From: Acanthopleura granulata
Taxonomy: Eukaryota; Mollusca; Polyplacophora; Chitonida; Chitonidae
Direction: 5' to 3'
DNA: 64,000 nt
Assembly (NCBI GenBank): GCA_016165875.1
Contig: JABBOT010000080.1
Span: 39,927,477-39,991,476 of the forward strand
Shown: positions 35,201-45,552 of the stretch, piece by piece
How positions within the stretch are numbered: the stretch's first letter is position 1
How the letters are laid out: each line of letters starts with the position of its first letter
Translations under genes and position numbers: made by a program
Notes under the pieces: model-generated
Told to the model about the DNA's origin: nothing
The model's database searches: none
Seen by the model: only the letters and a program-made list of their open reading frames with translations

Positions 35201-36197
35201 GTTTGTTCCTGTTTAAAAGTAAAAGTAGAGTTTAATGACAGTCTTGCTACATATGCACAGCCAAGACGTTCAGCAAGTATTATTGGCGCCCTTCATATAA
35301 CTTTTTTGCTAAGCATAACATGCAAGGTTTTCCCCACACAGTAAGATCTGTGTACATATTAACTTGCTTCTGGACCATAGGGATTGTGTATGATTTAAGG
35401 ATCGATAAATATTTCCACATATGAAGTATAATTCTTTATTACATTCACCCTTCCATACGTTGGGATTTTCTTTAAATATTTTCCTCGATGAAACTTACCA
35501 TATGTAAAACCTCAAAAAGTGCACACAAAAAGAAGCACTTCAACCCAAAATGTTGCTTGCGTTAATGTTCGCTAAAACTGTGACCGTCGCATAAGACATT
35601 CTTGTTATTCTTCCTGTTTATTCTTGAATTATTGAAGTGCTTCTCATCTAATCAGTTTCAAAAACGCTGAAATCGAGATCTGCATAGACCGTGTCAGGCC
35701 ACACATCAAACTTTACAAACTTGCTTAAGGCTTTGGAAGTCATTTGATCTGGAAAGACGCCACACGTTCATCGTTAAAAAAACTAGTACCAACAATGTTA
35801 CAGTAAATTATTCTTTTAATACTTTCTTCCAGTCATATGTCGTTTGCGGTGTGTATTTTGTCTTTGATGTGGTTAGCGAAAGACCCGCAGCTAGATTACT
35901 TGAACATATAAAAGGGTATCAGTATGGAAGGTAAAACCAGAGGATCAACGATCAGCGTGATGGCTGGCAAATGTCACACGTAACACGTGAAAACTGGCCT
36001 AAGGTCAGTTAACATCTTTTTTAAGGTTTTATTCTGCACTGTTATTACACTGTTCGTGTAAATGCATAAACAGCAGTAACTTAGACGGTCCTGGTCGAAA
36101 GATTACAATTCATTCACAAATTAATTGATAAAAATTGCATTTCCGACTTACCAGTTACCAGGAGGCCGGTCACAGCGATGCGGATGTGGCTTGCCAT
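25966..36197 (-). CDS. Gene B: secreted LamG-like / EGF / PAN-like protein, 4 exons
   Basis: Model on the minus strand: exons 36197-36152, 35078-34401, 29000-28887 and 26222-25966, total 1095 nt, 364 residues plus stop; all introns are phase 1 and GT-AG. Residues 1-15 are a signal peptide. Residues 16-241 are a concanavalin A-like (LamG/pentraxin-type) domain opening with LWPLTNYTNG and containing GRVCCLRVYD. Residues 242-279 are one six-cysteine EGF. Residues 280-364 are a PAN/apple-like module with ECSGRCLRENLCMSF and CTLYYD. Several N-glycosylation sequons (NYT, NNS, NLT, NCS) suit a secreted protein. Paralogous to gene A but with one EGF instead of two; the two genes converge. Introns carry a 3-kb satellite, a minisatellite and a long inverted repeat. 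Confidence 0.85.
27362..28122. repeat. Long imperfect inverted repeat (foldback element candidate)
   Basis: Left arm 27362-27586 and right arm 27910-28122 are reverse complements over about 210-225 bp with indels. Shared blocks include GCAAACTCGGCCACCT, CTTTCACCCGACC, ATTTCCGACC and AACTGTTAAGTCATAATAAA. The unpaired centre is about 320 bp. No transposase ORF; a non-autonomous DNA element or foldback element is possible. Confidence 0.75.
28315..28835. repeat. Degenerate minisatellite, period about 26 bp
   Basis: The motif GTATCTGGTATGACATGTGT with a following ACCCA recurs roughly every 25-27 bp, about 18-20 times with substitutions. It ends about 50 bp from the EGF exon of gene B. ORFs inside are by-products of the repeat. 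Confidence 0.75.
28887..29000 (-). CDS. Gene B exon 3: EGF module
   Basis: Acceptor CTGTCTGTAG, donor TCTACAG|GTAGGG. 114 nt, phase 1-1. Cysteines NPC, TPC, GTC, YTC, LC and NC, with PWYTG before the last, make a standard EGF. Confidence 0.92.
29001..30111 (-). other. Gene B intron 2, part nearest exon 3
   Basis: No exon seen. A degenerate plus-strand SINE fragment lies at 29879-29972. Confidence 0.5.
29879..29972 (+). repeat. SINE fragment
   Basis: GGCTCGGCCCGGTTTTCTCC, then GATGACGGCTGTTCTATATG and GTAAAACACCAGATAAATGA matches the 3' half of the common SINE. Confidence 0.65.
30112..33117. repeat. 35-bp satellite array, about 3 kb, in intron 2 of gene B
   Basis: Unit close to GCTACAGGGATGGGGATCAC followed by TAGACCTGACCACAC, 35 bp, about 85 copies. 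Two variants often alternate: one with CACACGCTACAGGGATGG and GATCACTAGACC, the other with CGCAGGCTACAGAGATGGCG and ATCGTCAG, giving a 70-bp dimer in places. Longer near-identical segments recur (30235-30330 and 31800-31897), so there is higher-order duplication. ORFs on both strands (for example 32292-32486) are repeat translations and not genes. Confidence 0.92.
33118..34400 (-). other. Gene B intron 2, part nearest exon 2
   Basis: No exon seen. A degenerate SINE fragment at about 33930-34020 overlaps a 110-codon ORF that I do not regard as a gene. Confidence 0.5.
33930..34020 (-). repeat. Degenerate SINE fragment
   Basis: TTATATGGTTACACGACCGC, then GCAATATAATCAGGGGAAAT and CCCACGACAAGCTTGCTGGC follow the order of the common SINE core in minus orientation. 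Confidence 0.5.
34401..35078 (-). CDS. Gene B exon 2: concanavalin A/LamG-like domain
   Basis: Acceptor TTCTGTTCAG, donor CATCAG|GTGTGT. 678 nt, open throughout, phase 1-1. The opening LWPLTNYTNGRE and the closing EDCAERGFWK correspond to gene A's VWPFSNFTRG and RDCANRDGW. The two conserved adjacent cysteines (GRVCCL) are present. Confidence 0.88.
35079..36151 (-). other. Gene B intron 1
   Basis: 1.07 kb, GTAAGT donor and TTCTGTTCAG acceptor on the minus strand. Nothing else recognised. Confidence 0.65.
36152..36197 (-). CDS. Gene B exon 1: signal peptide
   Basis: ATG at 36197 in a good context (GACATGG), encoding MASHIRIAVTGLLVT with a hydrophobic core. The donor is CTG|GTAAGT. 46 nt, phase 1, like gene A exon 1. 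Confidence 0.75.
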
Positions 36198-36297
36198 GTC
36201 CCACTTTGACTGTGTCCTGTCAGCGGTGCTGCGCTATGCGGGGCTGTCCGTCTGACCGCCTACCTGTTCCACTATAACCTCCCCAAACTTGTCATGT

Positions 36298-36333
36298 TCG
36301 ATCTCCAGTCTCACAACACCAGGCTTTTATCTA
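36298..36333 (-). promoter_or_regulatory. Candidate core promoter of gene B
   Basis: The minus strand has AGATAAAAGCC at 36333-36323, a TATA-like element, about 130 bp upstream of the ATG. Transcription could start about 30 bp downstream near 36300. Pattern-based only. Confidence 0.3.
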
Positions 36334-37204
36334 TGGTCTGTTATTTACTTGAGCTGAACGTTTCGCAAACATGATAATTAAAATTGATCCAGGCCTTTTC
36401 AACAGATGTACATAATGCAGACGGTCAGAATAGCAATAAGTTCGTCTTTGTATAAAACAGTGGGAAATAAACCAGATCCTTGTGGAAAAGACACGACAAA
36501 ATGTTAAAAATATTCTTTGCTTTAGGCTGGCCTTCATAATCAAGAACACTGAGCAACGTACACACTACAGTGTAATATGTGCCGCGCCTCGTCGAAGCAG
36601 GACAGATTATACTCAGTCCATGTGCTTCAGAACTAGATTAGATGACTAAAATTCATGATGGCGATAAGTGGTTGCCAGGTGAATTGAATGTTTGCCATCA
36701 GGCAAAGGATAAAATCGGAAAGCGCATCAGAGTTAATCCTTGAGTTGCTGCTTGACTACCTCCTCAATTTGTTTAATTGCCTCTGGGCACGCTGTTTGGC
36801 GGAAGCGCACGTTTGTAGCCGATGCTAAAATGTCTCCCAAGGAGCACATGTGTCACTCGTGCCTCCTCACTCTATGTTCACATTGTCCACTCGCAGCAAG
36901 AGCTCCATAGAATTCAGCTCTAATCACAAACAGCTGAATAACAGAAGACGTTGATTTGTGATTAATCTAAAGAATTCAATTATTATAAAACAATCTTGAA
37001 ATTATAACAATGACACGATCAGCTGAGATCATATATGGACGTGAGAACATCGGAAGAGTCATTGTGCCCTGACATTTAAGCAGACAACAATCGACTGGGA
37101 ATCAGAAAGACACAAACAAAAGGCTTGTATTAGGATGTATATATGTATATAGGGCATATATATGTCTCAATCTAGTTATAATGCGCACAAAAAACTTTTG
37201 GCTG
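36334..37204. other. Upstream flank of gene B, no gene recognised
   Basis: AT-rich; short ORFs without motifs. A TATATGTATATAGGGCATAT stretch occurs near 37137. Confidence 0.5.
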
Positions 37205-37266
37205 ATACGTCCTGGACCAGTGAGGTCGTGTGTTCGCATCCAGTTTTCTCGCGCTGGTTTCCTTGT
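37205..37266 (+). repeat. Possible fragment of another tRNA-derived SINE
   Basis: GTGTTCGCATCCAG resembles a B box, followed by a CTCGCGCTGGTTTCC stretch as in SINE heads. Short and uncertain. Confidence 0.3.
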
Positions 37267-37275
37267 AGCTTTATG

Positions 37276-37431
37276 TTTATTTATTTATTTATTTGATTGA
37301 AGTTTTACGCCATACTCAAGAATATTTCACTTTTACGACCGCAGACAGTATTATGGTGGGAAGAAATCGGACAGAACCCGGAGTAAACCCTCGACCATCC
37401 GCAGGTTGTTGGCAGATCTTCCCACGTATGG
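37276..37431 (-). mobile_element. 5'-truncated SINE with target-site duplication
   Basis: TTTATTTATTTATTTGATTG, GCCATACTCAAGAATATTTC and GTATTATGGTGGGAAG in order. AGCTTTATG occurs on both sides (37267-37275 and 37432-37440), consistent with a target-site duplication. Confidence 0.85.
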
Positions 37432-37440
37432 AGCTTTATG

Positions 37441-40440
37441 CTGGAATGTCCTATCGGCGAAAGGGGATAGTTTGAGGGCTTTAAATCATTTCTCTCCACC
37501 GATAAAACTTAATAAGTAAAAATACATAAATTATAATACATATTAGTCAGCCATGGAAGTTGTCTCCTCGTCACATCTAACTACCACATGACTGGCCTCT
37601 CTTAACGTTTCACTGGGATATGGATCCACATTCCAAGCTGGTTATTTTTTAAGATTTCTATGAGCATAACATGCACCATTCGTAGAAGCAATTGCAGTAT
37701 ACTTCAATGTAAATAAACTTCTTGTTAAATACAGAAACGTTCGCTATCAGAAGAATCAGTTGAATGGCGAATGGGAAAACACTCAACAAAGGATTTTTAA
37801 TTGAAAGCTGCAGAAAGTTTACGCGTCATAGTCAATATGCACTGCTGTCTCGGAGGAATATGTCAGTTGACTTATTTATTCCTTACAACAAATTTACCGA
37901 GGCTGTAAAACTGAACAGTGACAATCAATCAGTATATGTGCAAGTAAAATCGTGCAGGTTTTACAGCATAGCATAGGGTTTGAATACTTCATTTCATGTG
38001 TGGAAGCTCAGTGAATAGCTAGGGCTTTATTTCTAACTCAACCGGCTGCTATTGGCAAACGTCAAATGAATCTTGAGGAGTCAAGGATTCTGATGAAACT
38101 GTTTCAAGGCACAAAGTTACCATGACATCGCAACGAATAAGTTTTAACAGCCACAACTACGCGTATGAAAAATTCAACAACACGAGAAGTAGTACGTCAG
38201 ATAAACATATAGCTCACTCTGAAAAGATGCACTAAACGCTGCAGAAACATACCAGCAAAAGCTGTAAAAAATAATAATAATAATTTTAACCTGATTTTTT
38301 AGTATCATTTAAGCCATAATCGTCCTCATGTCAATACGCAATTTTCTTCCAAATTTTGCACAGGATATAAATTACAAGAAAAGTTGTATATCTCTTAAAA
38401 TTTGCCTTTAAGAAGATGATATACGTTAACTTTATGCAACTAACAAAGAATTAGGTCAAGTACTAAAGATTTTTGGACAAAATTTAAAGAATGGATAAAA
38501 CATGTAGCCAAAATAAACAATATTTTGAATCAGGGAAATTGACAAGCTGTTCTTAGCAAATTAACAATACAAGCAAAGAACTTTATTTTTCACGTAAGCA
38601 AAGTACATAGCGAAGAGCAAGAATGCAAAAGTGTAGTACAACCATGACAAAAAGTTTCATTTTACAAAATAGGCTGGCATCACCTGTTACCGTATAAAGC
38701 GGGTGAGGAAGGGGAATGCAGAGTGTCGAAGAACGTGAGGCAAGGAGTTCTCTTGTGTGATCCTGCATAAAGATGCCTTGAGATTAATCAACGCGCCAAA
38801 CCTGTGGTATTCTCCACCAGTTCAAATGACCATCTTTGAAGAAGCAAAAATTTTGAATATTTTTCTGAGCAATAATGAAACAGAAAGATAAGCAAACCAG
38901 GTGGATTGTAAAGAACATGGCGAACAACTGTTGTTCTCTTGCCTTCATTCATAAATCTTACGTTCGTCAAATAAGATACACATAAGTGACAATAGTGTTA
39001 AAATACCCCCCCTCCCGACATAAAATATATAACTGTGCTTGTTAAAACAGAACCGGCGGATAACATTTGTCAGATATTGATACCTACATTCTTTTTCCTG
39101 TGTGTTCTAAACTTTGGAAACAGGTTTTTATTTCGAAATAATTACTATTTACGTTGCAATTTAGAATTTAGATATCTACCTTATTATACAAGGCATATGT
39201 TTTAAATCATTGATTTCGTTTGTCTGTTGTCGTCAAGATGTGGCCGAAAAATTGCCGATGTGGCCTCAACAATAATAATTCAATATTTTTTTTTCGTCCA
39301 TTGCTAACGCGAGTCAAATCACGAAGGTCTTGAACTATTCTTCTTAGCAGTTGATTTCCAGATATATCAAAGATGCTGCAATAATGTGATGAATTTAATT
39401 TCAGCTAAAAACTCTTAAAGCTCATTTACCGAACGAACGTCTAGATAAATAAAAATCACTTCAGAAGAAGCCTTGTTTGTTAACAAACCACTTACTAATG
39501 CTAACAAACCTAATTGCCCCGGCAGAAAATCATGACTGAAGGTCTTCTGACATTCCCACTAAGTTGTGAGTAAAGTACTGCTGGTGCAAACTGTTCGAAT
39601 GTACAGGTTATTATAAATATTGTGGAAACAACAGGCGTCCCACTGTTCTTGCTGACAACACCACAAGCCCCAGGTTTCCGCAATACAAATCTAACTTCCC
39701 CACAGCACTATAATCCTTGTACACGTCTGTATATTGATTTGACTCTAGAAAAATATACGCCCCAATACACTACCATTGTTTCTTAGTTTCGTGACGACAA
39801 CGTGTCGCTAAAGTACTAGAAATATGAAATATCCAGTTAATTTAAGCAAAAACATAATGGAAAATATAAGTGTTATCGACTCTTGTATCTCCAGGGCACA
39901 TTACCACCCTGTGTGAATAAGTCTGTATCTGAATGTCCAATGCCTCTCCTCACGGCAATTTCCGCAGCAAATGGCACTTTGGTGGCACTGCTTTTGGAGG
40001 AATCCAGTTGGATGGAGTCGCTTAGAACCAACATTGTAAATAAAGTTGTATCTCACATTGATAGAGCTCAGTTTCTTACTCAGATTGATGTCAAAATAAC
40101 AGAGTACCTTTAATTGAAGTACGCATTTTTTTTTAAATTTAGCATTTCGTGCTAAATCCAAATTTATATTATTAATTAGGGCATTTTTTGGCATGATTAA
40201 AATGGAAATAAAGATTGATGTGCGTCACACTGAAAAGGCTGAAGCACTGGGACGTGGCACATTCGTTTCAACTGCTAAATTTGTTCTACACTTAAACGCT
40301 GAATTGTGTTATCTTGAGCAGACATATCCGTATCTATTGAGTAATGGGAAGTAACTACACTGCTTGACGCGAGTTGTTCGTCTTGGATGAACCTGCAACT
40401 CGTGGCTGGGGGATATTGCGGTGGTGTATTTAATAGCTGT
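37441..40440. other. Intergenic stretch, no gene recognised
   Basis: AT-rich DNA. Open frames are short and lack motifs, and no SINE core was seen. Confidence 0.5.
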
Positions 40441-40556
40441 AGTACTCTAACGACCCCTTTTTCCCATCATCAGCGCCCACAACAGCCAGTTTTCGTTCAC
40501 TGGAAATTGGCTTTTGCTTCGTGTAGCTCGTTTTTGTGGCTCCCTTAATTAGTACA

Positions 40557-41590
40557 ATGCCTCGCGCGAAAGGTACGCGGAAAAGAATTGACAGTGAGAG
40601 GGATACAGCTTCTAGATGTGGGCGGGCTAAGGGTGAGCTGCCGAGAAAGACATCTGCCTAGCCGCCAGAGGGTGTCCATGAGGAGGCCATGTCTGAACCA
40701 CAACAACGTCAGCACCATGGAGACAAGAAGCAACGGGGCCTGCTGGGAAAATTGAACACATTCAACTTGGGTAAGGCTGATACCCAAGGTACTGGAAGCC
40801 TTTGAGGCAGTGGTAATGGTACATGTAACTTTCAATTTGTTGAAGCGTGAAATAAATTGGGGAAAATTTCTTCAATGCTTGAAGAAACACGGCCGCATAT
40901 AGATATGCATAGAAATAGGCAGTCAACCGTGTCAGGTGTCCAGTGTTTCCTTGTTGTCAGGCTCGACTGATGTTGTTGGGTTGGGGTACCCCGGTCAGCT
41001 TATAAACAGACCCGACAATCTGTTGCTTAAGCATGAACCCACCCATATGCATAGCCTTTCAGATACACTGAGTTATCACATCCCTGATAGCAAGAAAGAA
41101 AAAATCTCGAAATCTGATTTTGCTGATTTGGGGGTATTGGTAAAGTCGACCAGGGATATTTTAGAGCCTTCATACTCAGTTAAACTCAAAGACATCACTA
41201 CATGGGGCACGGCATTCACTATTTTCACGGATGTGGTTCCCCAGAGGTACCCCACTAAGGTCAGGGGTATGTTAAAATACATGACTATAGGTAGGACAAT
41301 TGCTCCTCGGCATGGTATTTGGCCTGGTGTAGACATAATGAGCAGTTCCGCTGGAGAATGGCAAAGAATTCATTAAGGTCGTGAGTAGTGGTAGATCACG
41401 TGACACGGTTATGAATCATGACAGTGACAAATCCAGTCGGACAAAGCACTCAGTTGGTGTCACTAAAAAGCACTGAAGTGTGCATAGGCTACAAACTGGG
41501 TAGATGTGAATATACTAACTGAAAGTGCTTGCATGCATGCAAATTTTGTGGTTCATTAGGTCACCCTGAACTAAGATGCTTCAAAGCTGG
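40557..41590 (+). pseudogene. YR retrotransposon gag-like ORF
   Basis: ATG at 40557 begins a basic MPRAKGTRKR start that meets a stop after about 33 codons. The conserved capsid-like block (40936-41376) carries TTWGTAFTIFTDV and RGMLKYMTIGR, typical of DIRS-type gag proteins as I know them. A C-terminal zinc finger at about 41476-41583 reads C-x3-K-L-G-R-C, then C-L-H-A-C-K-F-C, G-H and R-C-F. In-frame stops interrupt the blocks. Confidence 0.75.
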
Positions 41591-41884
41591 TGACCCCAAG
41601 GGGAATCCCCAGAACAGCAAGCTGCTCTTTCGATCTGACCTCCACACCGATTAAGGTGGAAGAGCTGGAAAGTCAACTTAAAGATTACTCCAATGAGCAA
41701 GATACCAAGTACTGGTTAAAGGGATTTAAATTTGAATTCCCTTTGGATTATAATGGGCCTCAGGCCTCAACTTTAGTCAGTTAAGTAGAATGCTGAAATA
41801 GCGTTACAAAAGATAAATAAGGAAATATGAGAAAATAGGATAGCTGGTCCTTTTCAGTTACCTCTGTTACGAACTCCGTCTTTA

Positions 41885-42893
41885 AAATATTATATGATAT
41901 TTTTAGCGGTAACCGGGTCAGTGTCTGGCCTACATTTTTTTCCTCTGCGTACGTGGTAGCCTGCAATGAAATTCAGTCTTGCGTTCTCGTGACTTCTGTG
42001 TTTATGTGTTTCGTGTCATTGTGCATAGAGGGTACATTCTGCGAAGATCTACCCATGCTGTAAACATGTTTACGATCAAACTGTCCGGAATTTTCTTTAC
42101 GTTAGTCTAATTACGTTAATATGAGCGACAAAGTTGTAAATCTCGCTGTTTTACTTAGGTCCACTTTAGAGCATATTTACTGTCGTCCACTTAGAAGGAT
42201 TTTGTGGGATTTGGAGATATCGGCTTTCATGCCATTCGACATATGTCATTCTAAACTCCATTTTCGTACGTATCGCTTTGTGAGGTTGTGTTTCGCCAAT
42301 TTGCTATTTTGTTTGAGACGTTCTTTTGGAGTTTGTATTGCCCATTGTCTCTTTGCGCGATTACGTACATTTCATCCCAGTTTACCCTGAAAGTGACTTT
42401 GTGTATATTTCCGAGGACTGAAACATACATCGCCAGTTCGGCATCACGGACGCTATTGCCAACCCGTCCGCCCAGGAAAGTTGCACCATGCTGGTCAGTT
42501 GGGTATATACAATCGTCGGCGTACCGTGCCCACTGCTGCTTGTCTCTTACAGGACTGTCATCCTTGGATTTGAGAATTCACAAAGACTGTGGATTCCATA
42601 TTTACGTGGACTGACTTGCCTTTGAAAGCCGGAATATTCCATCCGGATTTGGATGCTGTCACCAGTAAGAAAATATATATTTTTTTAATTAGCTGAATTG
42701 CTTTTTGTTTTGTTTTTTTTTGTATTATTGTCAGCTGCACTATTTGTCTATTTGTTCAAATATATGTATTGAACTTATTCAAGCGTCTTCGTGTTTCTTT
42801 CTTTGATCTTGTGTAAGGCCTACTGCTGTCTGAGAATTGAACAAGCAATTTGTTTATCATTTTTCCTCTCCGATGTTGGTACCCTTACACTTC
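41885..42893. other. About 1 kb of unidentified DNA inserted in the RT ORF
   Basis: RT-like reading stops near 41880 and resumes near 42893. I saw no terminal repeats, RT or transposase motif in between. Short ORFs (42121-42390, 42288-42614) lack motifs. Exact junctions are uncertain. Confidence 0.5.
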
Positions 42894-43065
42894 CCTTTGA
42901 TTCTCTACGAATCTCCCCAGTTAGATTAGCTCCAAAAAGGGCGGAGCGTTAATTTAAACTAATACATCACTTATCCTATCCAGAGGCTAAATCCCTTAAT
43001 GATTATGTACATCGGGAAAAGTGGTCGATTCGGTATTCCATCATTGACAATGCAGTCGGTTTGAT

Positions 43066-43066
<1 letters not shown>

Positions 43067-43104
<38 letters not shown>

Positions 43105-43204
43105 TTTGGTGTTTTACGCCGCACTCAAGAATATTTCCCTCATACGACGGCGGCCATGAGCTGGACTTGAACTCCGCATTGGTTGGAGGCTTCTGGCTCA
43201 TTAT
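43067..43204 (-). mobile_element. SINE inserted in the YR element's RT
   Basis: Long TTTA tail (10 or so units), GTTTTACGCCGCACTCAAGA and ATACGACGGCGGCC, then an internal deletion to ATGAGCTGGACTTGAACTCC; the head is missing. CAGTCGGTTTGATT at 43053-43066 and 43205-43218 is a perfect 14-bp target-site duplication, and removing one copy restores the RT frame across the site. Confidence 0.92.
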
Positions 43205-44189
43205 CAGTCGGTTTGATTCAGCAGATAGGTGGTGATGTTATTCGGCGAAAGTAGATATTAAATCAGCCTTCAGACTTTTTCCGGTGCTTCCAAAAGATTT
43301 TAACCAGCTAGGGATTAAATTCCAAGGCTTCCATTATGTAGACAAGATTCTACCATCGGGATTTTCGATATCTTCTGCCGCACATGTCAGGTAAGCCGGG
43401 TGATGCTAATTATCTAGATGAATTTTTCTTTGTCAGATGCGCCTGCCATCGCAGAAGGTGGAACAGCTGAATTTGGACTTATAGTTACGTCTTGTGCGTG
43501 AGACTTAGGAAGCTACAATCTCTGATAGGGACCCTAAACTTTTGCTTGCAGAGCAGTTAAATCGAGAAGAGCATTTTGTAGATGATTAACTGATGCCATT
43601 TCTCATGTTAAGAAGCCACATCATTTTATTCGAGGTAAGTCAGGAATGAAAGCCGATTTCCTCATGTGGCAGAATTTCTTAGAAAGGTTTAATGGTACTC
43701 TGTACTTTTCAGACGTATTTTGGCTGTGTAACGATTTCATACTGCTTATTACAGACGCATCTGGGTCGTGCAGCTTTGGATGGCAAATGGATGTGTGGCG
43801 GTTGGCAAGTGCTTTTGCATAAAACAGAGCATCTGCTCGGAAATTACTCTTCTAGAAATATTTACAACAACTTTGCTGGTTACGGTTTGGGGACATGTTC
43901 TTGTCAACAAGGAAGTTGTCTTTCGATGTGATAATCAGACTGTGGTTACTGTTCTAAATAAGGCGCTCTCGAAGCCCCCGCGAGTTGTGAAATTAGTTCG
44001 TTTCATTACATTGCAGTGTATGACTCATAGTATTGAAGACTGTTCATGTCCCTGGAGTGGAGAGCATTGTTCCTGATTCTCTTTCTGCTATATAGTTAGC
44101 CAAATTCCTAAGGCTAAGACTTATGGTAGACAAGGCAGCAACGGAAGTCCCCTCAACAATATGGCACATTTGTGAGTAGAGACCAGGAA

Positions 44190-45000
44190 ATTGTTAAATA
44201 ATGCAATGGCAGCACAAAAGCGGAAAGTTTATTCTACTTGGCCTTCATTCATTTATATCTTTAAGAAGGCGTCTGAATATCTCCAGCAATGGCCAGCACC
44301 AGTCAGTCCTGTCGTTTTCTTTATTGCAGACCTGTCAGCAAATGTGTCTGCTCCCCCGCCTGCAACAACGTACCTAGCTGGTATGCCGTACGCAGCATTT
44401 TATAGTAAGAAAGTTACTCGAAGGTTTCAGGCGTAAATCCGTGACACCCACTCTCCAATTACATTTCATATTTTAATGAAATTAGTTGAGGCTCTTCCTC
44501 ACATATGTACATCTGTTTATGAATTTCTTGTTCAGAGCAGCGTTCCTGCTTGCCTTTTTCGGTTTCCCGGCATTGCCATAAATGTTTCCCTCAGAGCATT
44601 GGTGTTTACTGATAGTAGTTTTATCAACAGAGGTTTAGGTTGGTGCTTATCACTGCAACTGAGGTTTTTAAAGGCGGACCAGTATGGCAGTCAGGCCCAT
44701 CTCCTCTTTCACCCATTGGACAATAAAGAATTATACCCAGTCTTAGTAATGTGGGAATACCTTAACGTTCCTAATCCAATCAATTCATGCCTCTGCGTTT
44801 TTTGTCACTCTGATAACTTTGTTGTTGAAGAAAACCCTAACTTTTGCAAACATAACATGAGATACTTACGCGACACATGTATTCCGACTTGGAGCTGCTA
44901 CTACGGCTGCCATTTGGGGACTGATATAAAATCAATGGGCCGGTGAGGCTGTATAGTCGTACACAAGTGTAACAAGTTGTACTGTACCAATTTTGTTTCT
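44190..45000 (+). pseudogene. YR retrotransposon tyrosine recombinase
   Basis: The N-terminal SAM-like part has VYSTWPSFIYIFKKA and VVFFIADLSA. The catalytic part has LVEALPHICTSVYEFL and, in another frame at about 44875-44915, THVFRLGAATTAAI, which fits the H-x-x-R motif region of DIRS-type recombinases. The following DIKSMGR block is broken by TGA where Trp is usual, and the expected Tyr position may read Cys. Enzymes of this type integrate a circular DNA copy. Inactive here. Confidence 0.7.
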
Positions 45001-45099
45001 GTAGACAGTTGTATTAAACCTTTTTGTGTGTTCAGTAGTGTTAGTATGTTTCAGGCCGTAAACATGAGGTCACGATATGTGGTTCATCTTTCGTATACT

Positions 45100-45552
45100 G
45101 GGCTGAAGGAAGACCAGGAAGATTGTGGCAGGATACAACACCATACGTTGTTTAGGCCACCGGGGGTGAGGTGGAGAGAACGAATGCCCCGCCTGATGAA
45201 AGACAATTTTGTTCACTCCTGATATTATAGTCATCTATCTAGGGGCTAATGATCTGACTGGGGGCAAGTCGATTCAACCTTTTTTAGAGTATCTTGCGAT
45301 ATCTAGAGAAGATAAGTCAAGTGTTGCTAGGTGGCCATATTATACTCTTGTGTGATACCAAGACTAGTGTGGGCTAGAGCAAATGATCTCGCAGTAGACA
45401 AAGCACATAGAAAAATAAGTGAGATAGTCAGTGAAAAGTGCAGACTGTTAAAGGGCAGTGTAGTTTCGCATGAATTAATCACTCACAGATTAACAGGACT
45501 TTTCAGAGATGTTGGTGTACATCTTTCTGATATCGGCAATGATATTTTTTAA
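45100..45552 (+). pseudogene. YR retrotransposon SGNH-hydrolase domain
   Basis: Across frames: PPGVRWRERMPRL, then PDIIVIYLGANDLTGG (G-x-N-D block), IPRLVWARAND, and GLFRDVGVHLSDIGNDIF, whose D-x-x-H is the catalytic Asp-His block of SGNH esterases. The Ser-containing first block was not found. Such domains occur in some Ngaro-type retrotransposons; their role there is unclear. Confidence 0.75.

Larger units (their letters stand above)
41590..44095 (+). pseudogene. YR retrotransposon RT-RNase H ORF, interrupted
   Basis: The N-terminal block TPIKVEELESQL and WLKGFKFEFPLDY is followed by an ALQKINKEI / NRIAGPFQLP block. RT motifs resume at about 42893 (RLAPKKGGA, IHHLSYPEAKSLNDYV), then DIKSAFRL after the SINE, then YLDEFFF at 43411, where the usual Y-L-D-D has Glu for the second Asp. 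RNase H follows with TDASGSCSFGW (43750), RCDNQTV (43925) and HVPGVES with PDSLSA (44045-44090). Frameshifts, stops and a deletion before YLDE make it inactive. Confidence 0.8.

Noticed and set aside
43067..43106. (TTTA)n tract as an independent microsatellite
   Set aside because: It is the tail of a SINE inserted with a target-site duplication.
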